64,000 nt of DNA, from positions 558,001 to 622,000 of the forward strand of contig CAVOTH010000004.1 of assembly GCA_963699085.1 (NCBI GenBank). Direction: 5' to 3'. A model generated the notes under the pieces. The model saw nothing but the letters and a program-made list of their open reading frames with translations, was not told the origin of the DNA and did no database searches. Source of the DNA: Bog-756 sp963699085 (GTDB taxonomy: Bacteria > Actinomycetota > Acidimicrobiia > Acidimicrobiales > RAAP-2). This document shows, piece by piece, positions 17,535 through 26,301 of this stretch. The stretch's first letter is position 1, and every line of letters starts with the position of its first letter. The position numbers and the translations under genes were made by a program.

Positions 17535-17572
17535 CTTGCATATTCATGCGAAGGTACGCATATACTTGCAAG
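17535..17572 (+). promoter_or_regulatory. Two tandem ARG boxes over a leaderless argC promoter
   Basis: Box 1 CTTGCATATTCATGCGAA (17535-17552) and box 2 TACGCATATACTTGCAAG (17555-17572) are near-palindromic 18-mers 2 bp apart, resembling ArgR sites (compare the Streptomyces-type consensus AWTGCATRWWYATGCAWT). TTGCAT (17536-17541) could be the -35 element and TATACT (17561-17566) the -10, with a 19-nt spacer. The expected start of transcription then falls at or next to the A of the argC ATG (17573), giving a leaderless message. The boxes would cover both promoter elements. Confidence 0.8.
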
Positions 17573-18625
17573 ATGACGGGAACACCGAAGAGGGTCGGGA
17601 TCATCGGTGCGTCCGGCTACGGCGGGGTCGAGCTCCTGCGTCTTTGCGCCGGGCACCCCGATCTCGAACTGGCAGTCGCCCAGGCCGGTTCTCACGCCGG
17701 ACAGTCGGTCGCTGTCCACACCCCGTCCCTCGCAGCTGCGTATCCGGATCTGGTCTATGGGGTGACCGATGCCGCCGCTCTCGACGGGCTCGACCTGGTA
17801 TTCCTCGCCTTGCCCCACGGACATTCTCAGAATCTGATGCCCGATCTGGTCGAGCGGGTCGGCGCCGTCGTCGACCTGGCCGCTGACTTCCGCCTCGCTG
17901 ACCCGGCCGACTACCCGGTCTGGTACGGCGAAGTCCACCGGGCACCGGAGCTGCTCGGCAGCTTCACCTACGGACTCCCCGAGCTGCATCGTGACCAACT
18001 GGTGGGTGCCACCCGGATCGCCGCGCCCGGCTGCTATCCGACGGCCGCCCTGCTGGCCCTGGCGCCGCTGCTCGAGGCCGGTGCAGTCGCCCGGCCGGGA
18101 CAGGGGGGAGCAAACGCCCTGGTGGTCGACGCCGCCAGCGGCACCTCGGGGGCAGGACGTGCGCCCAAGGAGAGCCTCCACTTCGCCGCCGTCGACGAGG
18201 ATTTCGTCGCCTACGGTCTGCTCGATCACCGGCACACGGCCGAGATGGAACAGGGGCTCGACACCACCGTGTTGTTCACACCGCACCTGGCCCCCATGGT
18301 GCGGGGGATCCTCGCCACCTGTTACGCCCGACCGGTCGACCCCCGGTCATTCACCACGGAGGATGCGATGCAGCTCCTGCGCCAACGGTATGCCGACGAG
18401 CCTTTCGTCGTCGTCGCCGATACACCGCCATCGACCAAAGCGGCCAGCGGCTCGAATACCGCTCACCTGACGGTACGGGTCGACCCCCGTACCGGCTGGG
18501 TGGTGGTGCTCTCGGCCATCGACAACTTGGTGAAGGGCGCTGCCGGCCAGGCCGTTCAGTGCGCCAACCTGGCGCTCGGGCTGCCCGAGGTCACCGGGCT
18601 ACCGGTTGTCGGGGTGTACCCGTGA
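17573..18625 (+). CDS. argC: N-acetyl-gamma-glutamyl-phosphate reductase
   Basis: NADPH-dependent third step of arginine synthesis. RVGIIGASGYGGVELLRLC is the nucleotide-binding start; the catalytic cysteine lies in IAAPGCYPTAALLAL; HFAAVDEDFVAYGLLDHRHT and TPHLAPMVRGILATCY are conserved active-site segments. 350 residues. The ATG at 17573 follows the ARG boxes immediately and has no clear ribosome site within 15 nt, consistent with leaderless translation. First gene of argCJBDFRGH; its stop overlaps argJ as GTGA. Confidence 0.97.
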   Translation: MTGTPKRVGIIGASGYGGVELLRLCAGHPDLELAVAQAGSHAGQSVAVHTPSLAAAYPDLVYGVTDAAALDGLDLVFLALPHGHSQNLMPDLVERVGAVVDLAADFRLADPADYPVWYGEVHRAPELLGSFTYGLPELHRDQLVGATRIAAPGCYPTAALLALAPLLEAGAVARPGQGGANALVVDAASGTSGAGRAPKESLHFAAVDEDFVAYGLLDHRHTAEMEQGLDTTVLFTPHLAPMVRGILATCYARPVDPRSFTTEDAMQLLRQRYADEPFVVVADTPPSTKAASGSNTAHLTVRVDPRTGWVVVLSAIDNLVKGAAGQAVQCANLALGLPEVTGLPVVGVYP

Positions 18626-19791
18626 GTATCACCACACCCCACGGATTCGTGGCCGCCGGGTTGGCCGCCGGCATCAAGGCGTCCGGTGCCTTCGACCTGG
18701 CCCTCGTGGCCACCGACGACGGAGTCGCGGTACCGACGGCGGCCACGTTCACATCGAACAAGGCCGCTGCCGCACCGGTCCAGGTCAGCAAGGACCATCT
18801 TGCCGCCACAGGCGGTCGGGCCGTCGCCGTACTGGTCTCCAGTGGCAATGCCAATGCCGCCACCGGCGAACGGGGCCGGTCCGACGCCGACACCATGTGC
18901 ACCCTGACCGCCGAAGAGTTGGGTGTATCGCCCAACGAGGTACTGGTGTGCTCCACCGGACTGATCGGGATTCCGCTGCCGATGGGCCCGATCTCCGCCG
19001 GCATCCCCCGGTTGGTTGCCGCCCGGTCCGGCGGGCTCGCCGCCGGCGCCGACGCTGCCGCCGGCATTCTCACCACCGATTCGGCCCGCAAGGAGGTGCT
19101 GGTCGAGTACCCGGGGTTCACCGTCGCCGGCATGGCCAAGGGAGCAGGCATGCTCGCTCCGGACATGGCCACCATGCTCGCCTTCCTCACCACCGATGCC
19201 GTTGTGGAGCCGGCAGCGCTGGCGGGGATCCTTCGATCCGCGGTGGCCGACTCGTTCAACTCGATGTCGGTCGACGGATGCACCTCGACCAATGACACGG
19301 TGGTTCTCATGGCATCCGGGCGTGCGGCCGGCGGCGACCCGGCACTGGTGGCCGACGCCGTGGCCGAGGCCTGCGCTGACCTGGCCGGGCAGATGGCGGC
19401 CGACGCCGAAGGGTCCGACACCATCTTCCAGGTCCACGTAGTCGGGGCCCGATCGGATGCAGAGGCTCACCGAGCGGCCCGCAAAGTGGCCGACTCCTTG
19501 CTGGTGAAGTGCTCGATCAACGGGGAGGATCCCTACTGGGGTCGGGTGGCCAGCGAGCTCGGCTCGGCCGACGTCGACTTCGACATGGACCGGCTGACCA
19601 TCGCTTACGGCGGCACGACCGTGTGCCGGGGCGGAGTGGAGATCCCCTACGACCGGGCCGCGGTGGCCACCCACATGGCCGGTTCGATGGTCAGGATCGA
19701 GTGCGGACTGGGATTGGCCGACGGGACCGGCGTCGTCATGGGCGTCGAACTCGGCTACGGGTACATCGACGAGAACCGGACGACATCATGA
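18622..19791 (+). CDS. argJ: Glutamate N-acetyltransferase (ArgJ)
   Basis: Transfers the acetyl group from N-acetylornithine to glutamate, recycling it; some members also use acetyl-CoA, which cannot be told here. The self-cleaving precursor shows SITTPHGFVAAGLAAGIK at the start and the cleavage motif KGAGMLAPDMATMLAFLTTD, with the nucleophile Thr in ATML near residue 190. SVDGCTSTNDTV and KCSINGEDPYWGRV are conserved. GTG at 18622 overlaps the argC stop. 389 residues. No separate acetylglutamate synthase gene is seen in the cluster. Confidence 0.96.
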   Translation: MSITTPHGFVAAGLAAGIKASGAFDLALVATDDGVAVPTAATFTSNKAAAAPVQVSKDHLAATGGRAVAVLVSSGNANAATGERGRSDADTMCTLTAEELGVSPNEVLVCSTGLIGIPLPMGPISAGIPRLVAARSGGLAAGADAAAGILTTDSARKEVLVEYPGFTVAGMAKGAGMLAPDMATMLAFLTTDAVVEPAALAGILRSAVADSFNSMSVDGCTSTNDTVVLMASGRAAGGDPALVADAVAEACADLAGQMAADAEGSDTIFQVHVVGARSDAEAHRAARKVADSLLVKCSINGEDPYWGRVASELGSADVDFDMDRLTIAYGGTTVCRGGVEIPYDRAAVATHMAGSMVRIECGLGLADGTGVVMGVELGYGYIDENRTTS

Positions 19792-20702
19792 GCACCGTGG
19801 CCGCCGACAGAGGGATCACGGGAAGTCCCGGGGAGAAGGCCGCCGTCCTGGTCGAGTCACTTCCGTACATCAGGCGGTTCCTGGGGAAGATCGTCGTGGT
19901 CAAGTACGGGGGCAATGTCCTGACCGCCAAGCCGGGCATGGAAGCCGTGGACGAGGAGGAGGCACTGGCCAGTTTCGCCGAGGACATCGTCCTGATGCGC
20001 TCGGTCGGCATGCTGCCCGTGGTCGTCCACGGTGGCGGCCCTCAGATCGGCGCCCTGATGGAGCGGGTCGGCAAGGAGGTTGAGTTCCGCGATGGGATGC
20101 GAGTGACCGACTCCGACACCATCGACCTGGTCCGGATGGTTCTGGTCGGCAAGGTGAACCGGGACATCGTCAGCACCATCAACGTCCACGGGGCTCTCGC
20201 CGTCGGACTGTCGGGGGAGGATGCCAATCTGATCAGCGCCATCGCCCGCTCCGAGGCGCTCGGATTCGTGGGGGATGTGGTCGGGGTGGACCCACTGATC
20301 GTCCACCAGCTCCTGGCTCAGGGGCTCATCCCGGTGGTGGCGACCATCGGTACCGACGCATCGGGCCAGGCGTTCAACATCAACGCCGACACCGCCGCCG
20401 GTGCCGTGGCGGCTGCCCTCAAGGCCGAGAAACTGGTATTCCTCACCGACGTGGCCGGGCTGCGCTCCGTCCCCGACGACCCGTCCACTCTCATACACCG
20501 GACCACCGCCGAGGAGCTCGACGCCATGGTGCTTTCGGGAGCGGCCAGCGGCGGGATGATCCCGAAGGTGGAGGCATGTGCATGGGCCGTTCGTCACGGA
20601 GTCCGACGCGCCCACATCCTGGACGGACGGACACCCCACGCCCTGCTGCTCGAACTGTTCACCGACGAAGGGGTCGGCACCATGATCGGGGTCGACCTGT
20701 GA
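19788..20702 (+). CDS. argB: Acetylglutamate kinase
   Basis: Phosphorylates N-acetylglutamate. KIVVVKYGGNVL and VVVHGGGPQIGALM bind the phosphates; FRDGMRVTDSDTIDLVRMVL binds substrate; FNINADTAAGAVAAALKAEK and GGMIPKVEACAWAVRHG complete the fold. The N-terminal helix of about 30 residues ahead of the first strand is the extension that in known enzymes permits hexamer formation and arginine feedback inhibition, so inhibition by arginine is likely. Start and stop overlap both neighbours by 4 nt. 304 residues. Confidence 0.97.
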   Translation: MSTVAADRGITGSPGEKAAVLVESLPYIRRFLGKIVVVKYGGNVLTAKPGMEAVDEEEALASFAEDIVLMRSVGMLPVVVHGGGPQIGALMERVGKEVEFRDGMRVTDSDTIDLVRMVLVGKVNRDIVSTINVHGALAVGLSGEDANLISAIARSEALGFVGDVVGVDPLIVHQLLAQGLIPVVATIGTDASGQAFNINADTAAGAVAAALKAEKLVFLTDVAGLRSVPDDPSTLIHRTTAEELDAMVLSGAASGGMIPKVEACAWAVRHGVRRAHILDGRTPHALLLELFTDEGVGTMIGVDL

Positions 20703-21982
20703 CTGTCGCCGTGCCGGGAGGGAGACCGACGGAGGTCGCCGACCGCTCGGCGCTCATGCATACCTATGCCGAGCCCAACGTCACCTTCGTGCGGGGTGAG
20801 GGCAGCCTTCTCTACGACACCGAGGACCGCCCGTATCTCGACTTCCTGTCCGGGCTCGCAGTGACCTCGCTCGGGCACGCCCACCCGGTGGTGGGCGAGG
20901 CCATCGCCACCCAGGCCCGAACCCTCAGCCACGTCTCCAATCTGTTCGGCAACACCGTCGGACCGGAGGTGGCCGTGACGCTGGACCGGCTGATCGGCGG
21001 GGGAACCGACCGGGCCGGGGGACAGGTATTCTTCGCCAACTCGGGCGCCGAGGCCAACGAATGCGCCATCAAGCTGGCCCGCCGGTGGGCCGGGCCCGAC
21101 CGGTACCACGTGGTGGCGACCAACGACGCCTTCCACGGTCGGACACTGGCCGCCCTGGCGGCAACCGGTCAGTTGGAGAAGCAGACAGCGTTCGCCCCGA
21201 TGCCCGCCGGATTCGCCCATGTGCCCTACGGGGACATCGATGCCATGGACGGCGCCCTCGACCCGGCACGGGTCGCCGCCGTACTCGTCGAGCCGATCCA
21301 GGGCGAGGCCGGAGTGGTCGTGCCGTCCTCGGACTATCTCGGCGCCCTGCGCCAGCTCTGCACCGAACGGGGAGTGCTGTTGATGGTCGACGAGATCCAG
21401 ACCGGTCTCGGTCGGACGGGCAGATGGTTCGCCTTCCAGCATCTGGGTATCGAGCCCGACGTGGTGACCATGGCCAAGGCACTCGGCAACGGGATGCCCG
21501 TCGGCGCCTGCTGGGCGCGGGCCGAGGTGGCGGCCGCCTTCGTGCCCGGTGACCACGGCAGCACCTTCGGGGGGCAGCCGCTGGCGATGTCGGCCGCACG
21601 GGCGACGTTGTCGGTGATGGAGGCAGAGCGGGTACCCGAGCGTGCCCAGGCCGCCGGCGCCCGTCTGCGCGACGGGCTTTCACGATTGCCGGGGGTGATT
21701 TCGGTGCGGGGCCAGGGTCTGCTGTTGGCCGCGGTGTTGTCCGACGATGTCGCCGGACCGGCGTGTGCCGGGGCACTCCGGGAGGGATTGATCATCAACG
21801 CCCCACGACCCGACGTGCTGCGCTTCGCACCGTCCCTACTGGTGTCCGACGCCGAGATCGACAGGGCACTGGCCGTTCTCTCGCGCGTTCTGGGCCGAGT
21901 GGGGGCCGTGTCCGGACCAACACGCGGCGGCCCACCAACGGGTGATGGGTCGTCGACCGGAGGTGGCGACGATGGCCGGTGA
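20699..21982 (+). CDS. argD: Acetylornithine aminotransferase
   Basis: PLP-dependent class III aminotransferase making N-acetylornithine. Seen: YAEPNVTFVRGEGSLLYD, SGLAVTSLGHAHP, FFANSGAEANECAIKLAR, NDAFHGRTLAALAATGQ, VDEIQTGLGRTGRWFAFQ, the PLP lysine in VTMAKALGNGMP, and HGSTFGGQPLAMSAA. GTG at 20699 overlaps argB. The last about 25 residues are a Gly/Ser-rich tail overlapping the argF start by 11 nt. 427 residues. Confidence 0.97.
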   Translation: MTVAVPGGRPTEVADRSALMHTYAEPNVTFVRGEGSLLYDTEDRPYLDFLSGLAVTSLGHAHPVVGEAIATQARTLSHVSNLFGNTVGPEVAVTLDRLIGGGTDRAGGQVFFANSGAEANECAIKLARRWAGPDRYHVVATNDAFHGRTLAALAATGQLEKQTAFAPMPAGFAHVPYGDIDAMDGALDPARVAAVLVEPIQGEAGVVVPSSDYLGALRQLCTERGVLLMVDEIQTGLGRTGRWFAFQHLGIEPDVVTMAKALGNGMPVGACWARAEVAAAFVPGDHGSTFGGQPLAMSAARATLSVMEAERVPERAQAAGARLRDGLSRLPGVISVRGQGLLLAAVLSDDVAGPACAGALREGLIINAPRPDVLRFAPSLLVSDAEIDRALAVLSRVLGRVGAVSGPTRGGPPTGDGSSTGGGDDGR

Positions 21983-22952
21983 CGGGACCAGCGGCTACAA
22001 GGCCGACCGGGCGGCCCGTCACGTGCTCGACGTGGACGACCTCGGCCCTGACGGCATCGAGCAGATTCTGGTCCTGGCCCAGCGCGACCCGCGTTCCCTG
22101 GTCCACAGTCTTGAGGGGGCCGGGGTCGCCCTGGTGTTCGAGAAGCCCTCGGCCCGGACCCGGAACAGTTCGGAGCTGGCCGTGGTGGCCCTGGGCGGTC
22201 ACCCGGTCTACATCCAGGGCGCCGAGGTCGGTATCGATCAGCGCGAAACGGCCGAGGACGTAGCCCGCACCCTTGCCTGTTACCACCAGGTCCTGTGCGC
22301 ACGGGTGATCGACCACACCAGCCTGGTGCGCATGGCGGCGGCCCTGGACAGTGCCGGAGTGCCGGTTCCGGTGGTGAACCTTCTGTCCGATCGGGCTCAC
22401 CCCTGTCAAGCGCTGGCCGACCTGTTGACCCTGCGTCAGTGCTTCGGAGCCGAGGGGGCCCGGGGCCACCCGGTCGCATACATCGGGGACGCCAACAACG
22501 TGTGGCGCTCGCTGGCCCTCGCCGCGTCGATGGCCGGGATCGCGACCCGCATCGCCTGTCCCGACGGGTACGGTCCGTCCATCGAGGACGTCGCCGACAT
22601 CACATCGTTCGGAGGCGAGCTCCTGGTGACGGACGACCCGGCCGAGGCCGCCGCCGGCGCCGGCGTCCTCTACACCGATGTGTGGGCGTCGATGGGCCAG
22701 GAAGACGAGGCTGCGACACGCCGCGCTGCCTTTGCCGGATTCACCATCGACGAGGCGTTACTGGACCGGGCGGCACCCGACGCGGTGGTCATGCACTGCC
22801 TGCCGGCCCACCGGGGCGAGGAGATCAGCGCCGGTGTGGTCGACGGGCCCCGAAGCGTCGTCTGGCAGCAGGCGGCCAACCGGATGCACGCCATGCGCGG
22901 CCTGCTGGCCTGGTTGACCGGTCCCGTTCCGGCGGTGGGGGGCGAAGGATGA
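21972..22952 (+). CDS. argF: Ornithine carbamoyltransferase
   Basis: Forms citrulline from ornithine and carbamoyl phosphate. FEKPSARTRNSSELAV is the carbamoyl-phosphate loop (STRTR type, here SARTR); DHTSLVRMAAALDSA, LSDRAHPCQALADLLTL and the ornithine-binding VMHCLPAHRGEEI are clear. The ATG at 21972 is preferred over one at 21942 because GGAGG (21959-21963) lies 8 nt before it. Overlaps argD by 11 nt and argR by 4 nt. 326 residues. Confidence 0.96.
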   Translation: MAGDGTSGYKADRAARHVLDVDDLGPDGIEQILVLAQRDPRSLVHSLEGAGVALVFEKPSARTRNSSELAVVALGGHPVYIQGAEVGIDQRETAEDVARTLACYHQVLCARVIDHTSLVRMAAALDSAGVPVPVVNLLSDRAHPCQALADLLTLRQCFGAEGARGHPVAYIGDANNVWRSLALAASMAGIATRIACPDGYGPSIEDVADITSFGGELLVTDDPAEAAAGAGVLYTDVWASMGQEDEAATRRAAFAGFTIDEALLDRAAPDAVVMHCLPAHRGEEISAGVVDGPRSVVWQQAANRMHAMRGLLAWLTGPVPAVGGEG

Positions 22953-23512
22953 CCAGGATGACCAAGCCGCAGCGCCAGCACCGGATCACCAAACTGCTGG
23001 AGTCGAAAGGTGTGAGCAGCCAGGCCCACCTTGTCGAGTTGTTGGCCGCCGACGGGGTGGACGCCACCCAGACCACCGTCTCGCGCGACCTGGAGGAGCT
23101 GGGCGCGGTCAAGGTGCGCCTGCCCGGTGGCGACACCGCCTACGCCCTTCCCGAACTGCCCTCCCACCAGGTCGCTCCCGAGGACCATCTGCGTCGGGTG
23201 TTGGGCGAGTGGGTGGTGGAAGCCGATCACTCCGCCAACCTGATCGTGCTCCGGACCCCGCCTGGTTCCGCTCATGTCGTAGGCTCGGCGCTCGACCGGA
23301 GCGGCTTTCCCGGTGTCATCGGCACTGTGGCCGGTGACGACACCGTTCTGGTGGTGGCCTCCGAATCCACAGGGGGCGCAGCCGTAGCCCGTCGGCTGGC
23401 CGTTCTTTCGGGCCTCGTCGCACCCGCCGACACCGGCGGGGACGGTCACGAACCGGGCGACGGATCGACGACCGACGAGACGATATTCGGAGAGACAAGG
23501 GGTTCGAGATGA
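22949..23512 (+). CDS. argR: Arginine repressor
   Basis: Hexameric arginine-responsive DNA-binding protein. The winged helix-turn-helix spans KPQRQHRITKLLESKGVSSQ and DATQTTVSRDLEELGAVKVR; the C-terminal oligomerisation and arginine-binding domain has NLIVLRTPPGSAHVVGSALD and VIGTVAGDDTVLVVA. It carries about 30 extra residues at the C-terminus. Lying in the operon it should control, between argF and argG, it gives autoregulation through the ARG boxes ahead of argC. ATG at 22949 overlaps argF; a second ATG at 22958 is possible. 187 residues. Confidence 0.96.
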   Translation: MTRMTKPQRQHRITKLLESKGVSSQAHLVELLAADGVDATQTTVSRDLEELGAVKVRLPGGDTAYALPELPSHQVAPEDHLRRVLGEWVVEADHSANLIVLRTPPGSAHVVGSALDRSGFPGVIGTVAGDDTVLVVASESTGGAAVARRLAVLSGLVAPADTGGDGHEPGDGSTTDETIFGETRGSR

Positions 23513-24732
23513 CCGAGCGTGTGGTGCTGGCCTACAGCGGGGGTCTCGACACCTCCGTAGCCGTGCGGTGGCTGATGGAGAACCAGGGCGTCGAGGTGGT
23601 GGCCGTGGCCGTCGATGTCGGTCAGGCCGCCGAGTCGGGGGGCGAGGACTGGGACGCCATCCGAAATCGGGCCCTGGCTGCCGGCGCCGTCGAGGCCACC
23701 GTCATCGACGCCCGGGTCGAGATGGCCGAGGACTTCTGCGTGCCCGCCCTGCTGGCCAACGCCAAGTACGAAGGCAAGTACCCGCTGGTGTCGGCACTGT
23801 CACGTCCGGTCATCGTCAAACATCTGGTGGCCGAGGCCCGACGCCATGGCGCCAAATTCGTCGCCCACGGCTGCACCGGCAAGGGCAACGACCAGGTCCG
23901 CTTCGAAGTGGGTACCCGGGCACTGGCCCCGGACCTCGAGGTGCTGGCGCCGGCCCGGGTGTGGGGGCTCACCCGGGAGGACTGCATCGAGTACGCGGCC
24001 AAGTGGGACATCCCGCTGACCGTGACCAAGGAGAAGCTGTACTCGATCGACGAGAATCTGTGGGGCAAGGCCATCGAGTGCGGTGTCATCGAGGACCCCT
24101 GGAACCGTCCGCCCGAGGACGTGTACTCGATGACCGTTCCGACGGCCACCGAACCGACCGAGATCACCATCGGCTTCGAGTCCGGCGTGCCTGTTTCGCT
24201 CGACGATCGTCCACTGTCGCCCGAGCCGCTCATCGCCGAGCTCAACCGGGTTGTCGGTTCCTACGGCTTCGGCCGTCTCGACATGATCGAGAACCGCCGC
24301 GTCGGAATCAAGAGCCGCGAAACCTATGAATGCCCGGCGGCACTCGCCCTGCTGCTCGCCCATGCCGACCTGGAGGACCTGACCCTGGAGAGGGACGTCC
24401 ACCACGAGAAGCTCCGCCTCGAGCCCCGCTGGTCTGAGCTGGTATACGACGGACTGTGGTTCTCGCCCCTGAAACAGGCTCTTGATGCCTTCTTCCACGA
24501 GACGCAGCGGCACGTCACCGGCCAGGTGCGACTCCGTCTGGATCAGGGGCGTTGCTGGGTGGTCGGGCGGCGCAGCCCGGTGGGCCTCTATGACCACGGC
24601 CTCGCCACCTACGACGCCTCGGACACCTTCCGTCACCAGGATGCCGAGGGATTCGTGCGGCTGTGGGGTCTCGGGGTGGCCACCTGGTCGGCCGTGCAGG
24701 AGGGGCGGGGCAGCCCGGACGCCGGACGATGA
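23509..24732 (+). CDS. argG: Argininosuccinate synthase
   Basis: ATP-dependent condensation of citrulline and aspartate. Seen: VVLAYSGGLDTSVAVRWL (P-loop of the N-type ATP pyrophosphatases), AKYEGKYPLVSALSRPVI, HGCTGKGNDQVRFE, WDIPLTVTKEKLYSIDENLW and VGIKSRETYECPAALAL. 407 residues, full length. Start ATG overlaps the argR stop and its own stop overlaps argH, both as ATGA. Confidence 0.97.
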   Translation: MTERVVLAYSGGLDTSVAVRWLMENQGVEVVAVAVDVGQAAESGGEDWDAIRNRALAAGAVEATVIDARVEMAEDFCVPALLANAKYEGKYPLVSALSRPVIVKHLVAEARRHGAKFVAHGCTGKGNDQVRFEVGTRALAPDLEVLAPARVWGLTREDCIEYAAKWDIPLTVTKEKLYSIDENLWGKAIECGVIEDPWNRPPEDVYSMTVPTATEPTEITIGFESGVPVSLDDRPLSPEPLIAELNRVVGSYGFGRLDMIENRRVGIKSRETYECPAALALLLAHADLEDLTLERDVHHEKLRLEPRWSELVYDGLWFSPLKQALDAFFHETQRHVTGQVRLRLDQGRCWVVGRRSPVGLYDHGLATYDASDTFRHQDAEGFVRLWGLGVATWSAVQEGRGSPDAGR

Positions 24733-26114
24733 CCCTCTGGCACGGCCGCCTGAGCGGTGGCACTGCCGATGTGGTGATGGACTACTCGGTCAGCATCCAT
24801 TTCGACCAGCGTCTGGCCCAGGACGACGTCCTCGGGTCGAAGGCCCATGTCCGCGGGCTCGGGCGGGGTGGGTTGCTGTCCACCGATGAGGTGACGCTGC
24901 TGCTGGCGACGCTCGACGCCGTGGAGGCGGAGCTCGAAGGGGGCACGTTCACCTTCGAGCCCGACGACGAGGACATCCACACCGCAGTCGAGCGCCGGGT
25001 GACCGAACTGGCTGGCGACGTCGGGGCCAAGCTCCACACCGGGCGCAGTCGCAACGACCAGATCGCCACCGACCTGCGCCTCTACGCCAAGCGTGAGTTG
25101 GCCGCCCTGGCCGCCGCCGTGCTCGGGCTGCAGGACGTCCTGGTTGTGCGGGCCAAGGAGGCGGGTGACGCCTACCTTCCCGGCTACACGCACTTGCAGC
25201 GCGCCCAGCCGGTCCTATTGGCCCACCATCTGTTGGCCCATGCCTGGGCCCTCGCTCGGGACCTCGACCGACTGGTGGCTACCGTGGCCCGCCTCGACGT
25301 GTCGCCGCTGGGTGCGGGGGCGTTGGCCGGCTCGTCCCTTCCGCTCGACCCTGACGGAACCGGGGCCGACCTCGGCTTCGCCGGGCGGTTCGAGAACTCG
25401 CTGGACGCGGTATCGGATCGCGACTTCGTCGCCGAGGCACTCTTCGACCTGGCTCTGCTGGGGGTCCATCTGTCCCGCATCGGGGAGGAAATCGTCCTGT
25501 GGTCCACCGAGGAGTTCGGATTCGCCGTGTTGGACGATGCGTTCGCCACCGGCTCGTCGATGCTCCCCCAGAAGAAGAACCCCGACGTGGCCGAGTTGGC
25601 CCGGGGCAAGAGCGGCCGCCTGATCGGCAACTTGACCGGCCTACTGGTGACACTCAAGGGACTGCCGCTCGCCTACAACCGGGACCTCCAAGAGGACAAG
25701 GAGCCCTTCTTCGACTCGGTGGACCAGTCCCGGCTGGCCCTGGCCGCTCTGTCCGGCCTTTTGGCCACGGTGATGTTCGACACCAACCGGATGCAGGACG
25801 CCGCCAATGGCTCGTCGGTGGCCGCCGTCGACCTGGCCGAATGGCTTGTCGAGCAGGGGATGCCCTTCCGACAGGCCCACAGCGTGGTGGGCGGCCTGGT
25901 CCACGACTCGCTGGAGCGCCACGTCCCCCTGGCCGAACTGGTCGAGGCCCATCCGGCCCTGGGCTCAGAAGCCGTGGCGCTGTTGGAGCCGGGGGTTGCC
26001 GTCACCCGAAGGACGACTCCGGGCAGCGCTGGGCCGGCCGCGGTCGCGGTCCAGCTCGGCCGCTTCATCCACCGTCTCGAGGCCGACCGGATCCGGGTCC
26101 AGGCCATGGGCTGA
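24729..26114 (+). CDS. argH: Argininosuccinate lyase
   Basis: Last arginine step, releasing fumarate. Fumarase/aspartase superfamily: LWHGRLSGGTADVVMDYSVS, DEDIHTAVERRVTEL, KLHTGRSRNDQIATDLRL, LPGYTHLQRAQPVLLAHHLL and the signature GSSMLPQKKNPDVAELARGK. 461 residues. Final gene of the arg operon. The following 187 nt before dipZ contain no recognisable gene or clear terminator. Confidence 0.97.
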   Translation: MTLWHGRLSGGTADVVMDYSVSIHFDQRLAQDDVLGSKAHVRGLGRGGLLSTDEVTLLLATLDAVEAELEGGTFTFEPDDEDIHTAVERRVTELAGDVGAKLHTGRSRNDQIATDLRLYAKRELAALAAAVLGLQDVLVVRAKEAGDAYLPGYTHLQRAQPVLLAHHLLAHAWALARDLDRLVATVARLDVSPLGAGALAGSSLPLDPDGTGADLGFAGRFENSLDAVSDRDFVAEALFDLALLGVHLSRIGEEIVLWSTEEFGFAVLDDAFATGSSMLPQKKNPDVAELARGKSGRLIGNLTGLLVTLKGLPLAYNRDLQEDKEPFFDSVDQSRLALAALSGLLATVMFDTNRMQDAANGSSVAAVDLAEWLVEQGMPFRQAHSVVGGLVHDSLERHVPLAELVEAHPALGSEAVALLEPGVAVTRRTTPGSAGPAAVAVQLGRFIHRLEADRIRVQAMG

Positions 26115-26301
26115 TTCGGCGGCGTACCCGGTCGGCGTAACGCGGCGACGTCGGCGGGGGACAGGACAGGGTGGACCCCTTGACTGATGACGTCCCCATA
26201 CTGGCCAGGCGTCCCCCTAGTGAGGATGGACGGCCCCCCGTTGGCGATCTCAGCGGCGGGGCGAACCCCATCGGCGTCGACGCCCGCGCGAGGCTGGGCC
26301 G

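Noticed and set aside
17504..18286. N-terminal extension of the FAD oxidoreductase on the minus strand
   Set aside because: The frame stays open only because it mirrors the argC gene; the FAD motif needs no such extension and the family starts near 17503.
26180..26202. Promoter TTGACT...CATACT ahead of dipZ
   Set aside because: The spacer is only 11 nt, too short for a sigma-70-type promoter.
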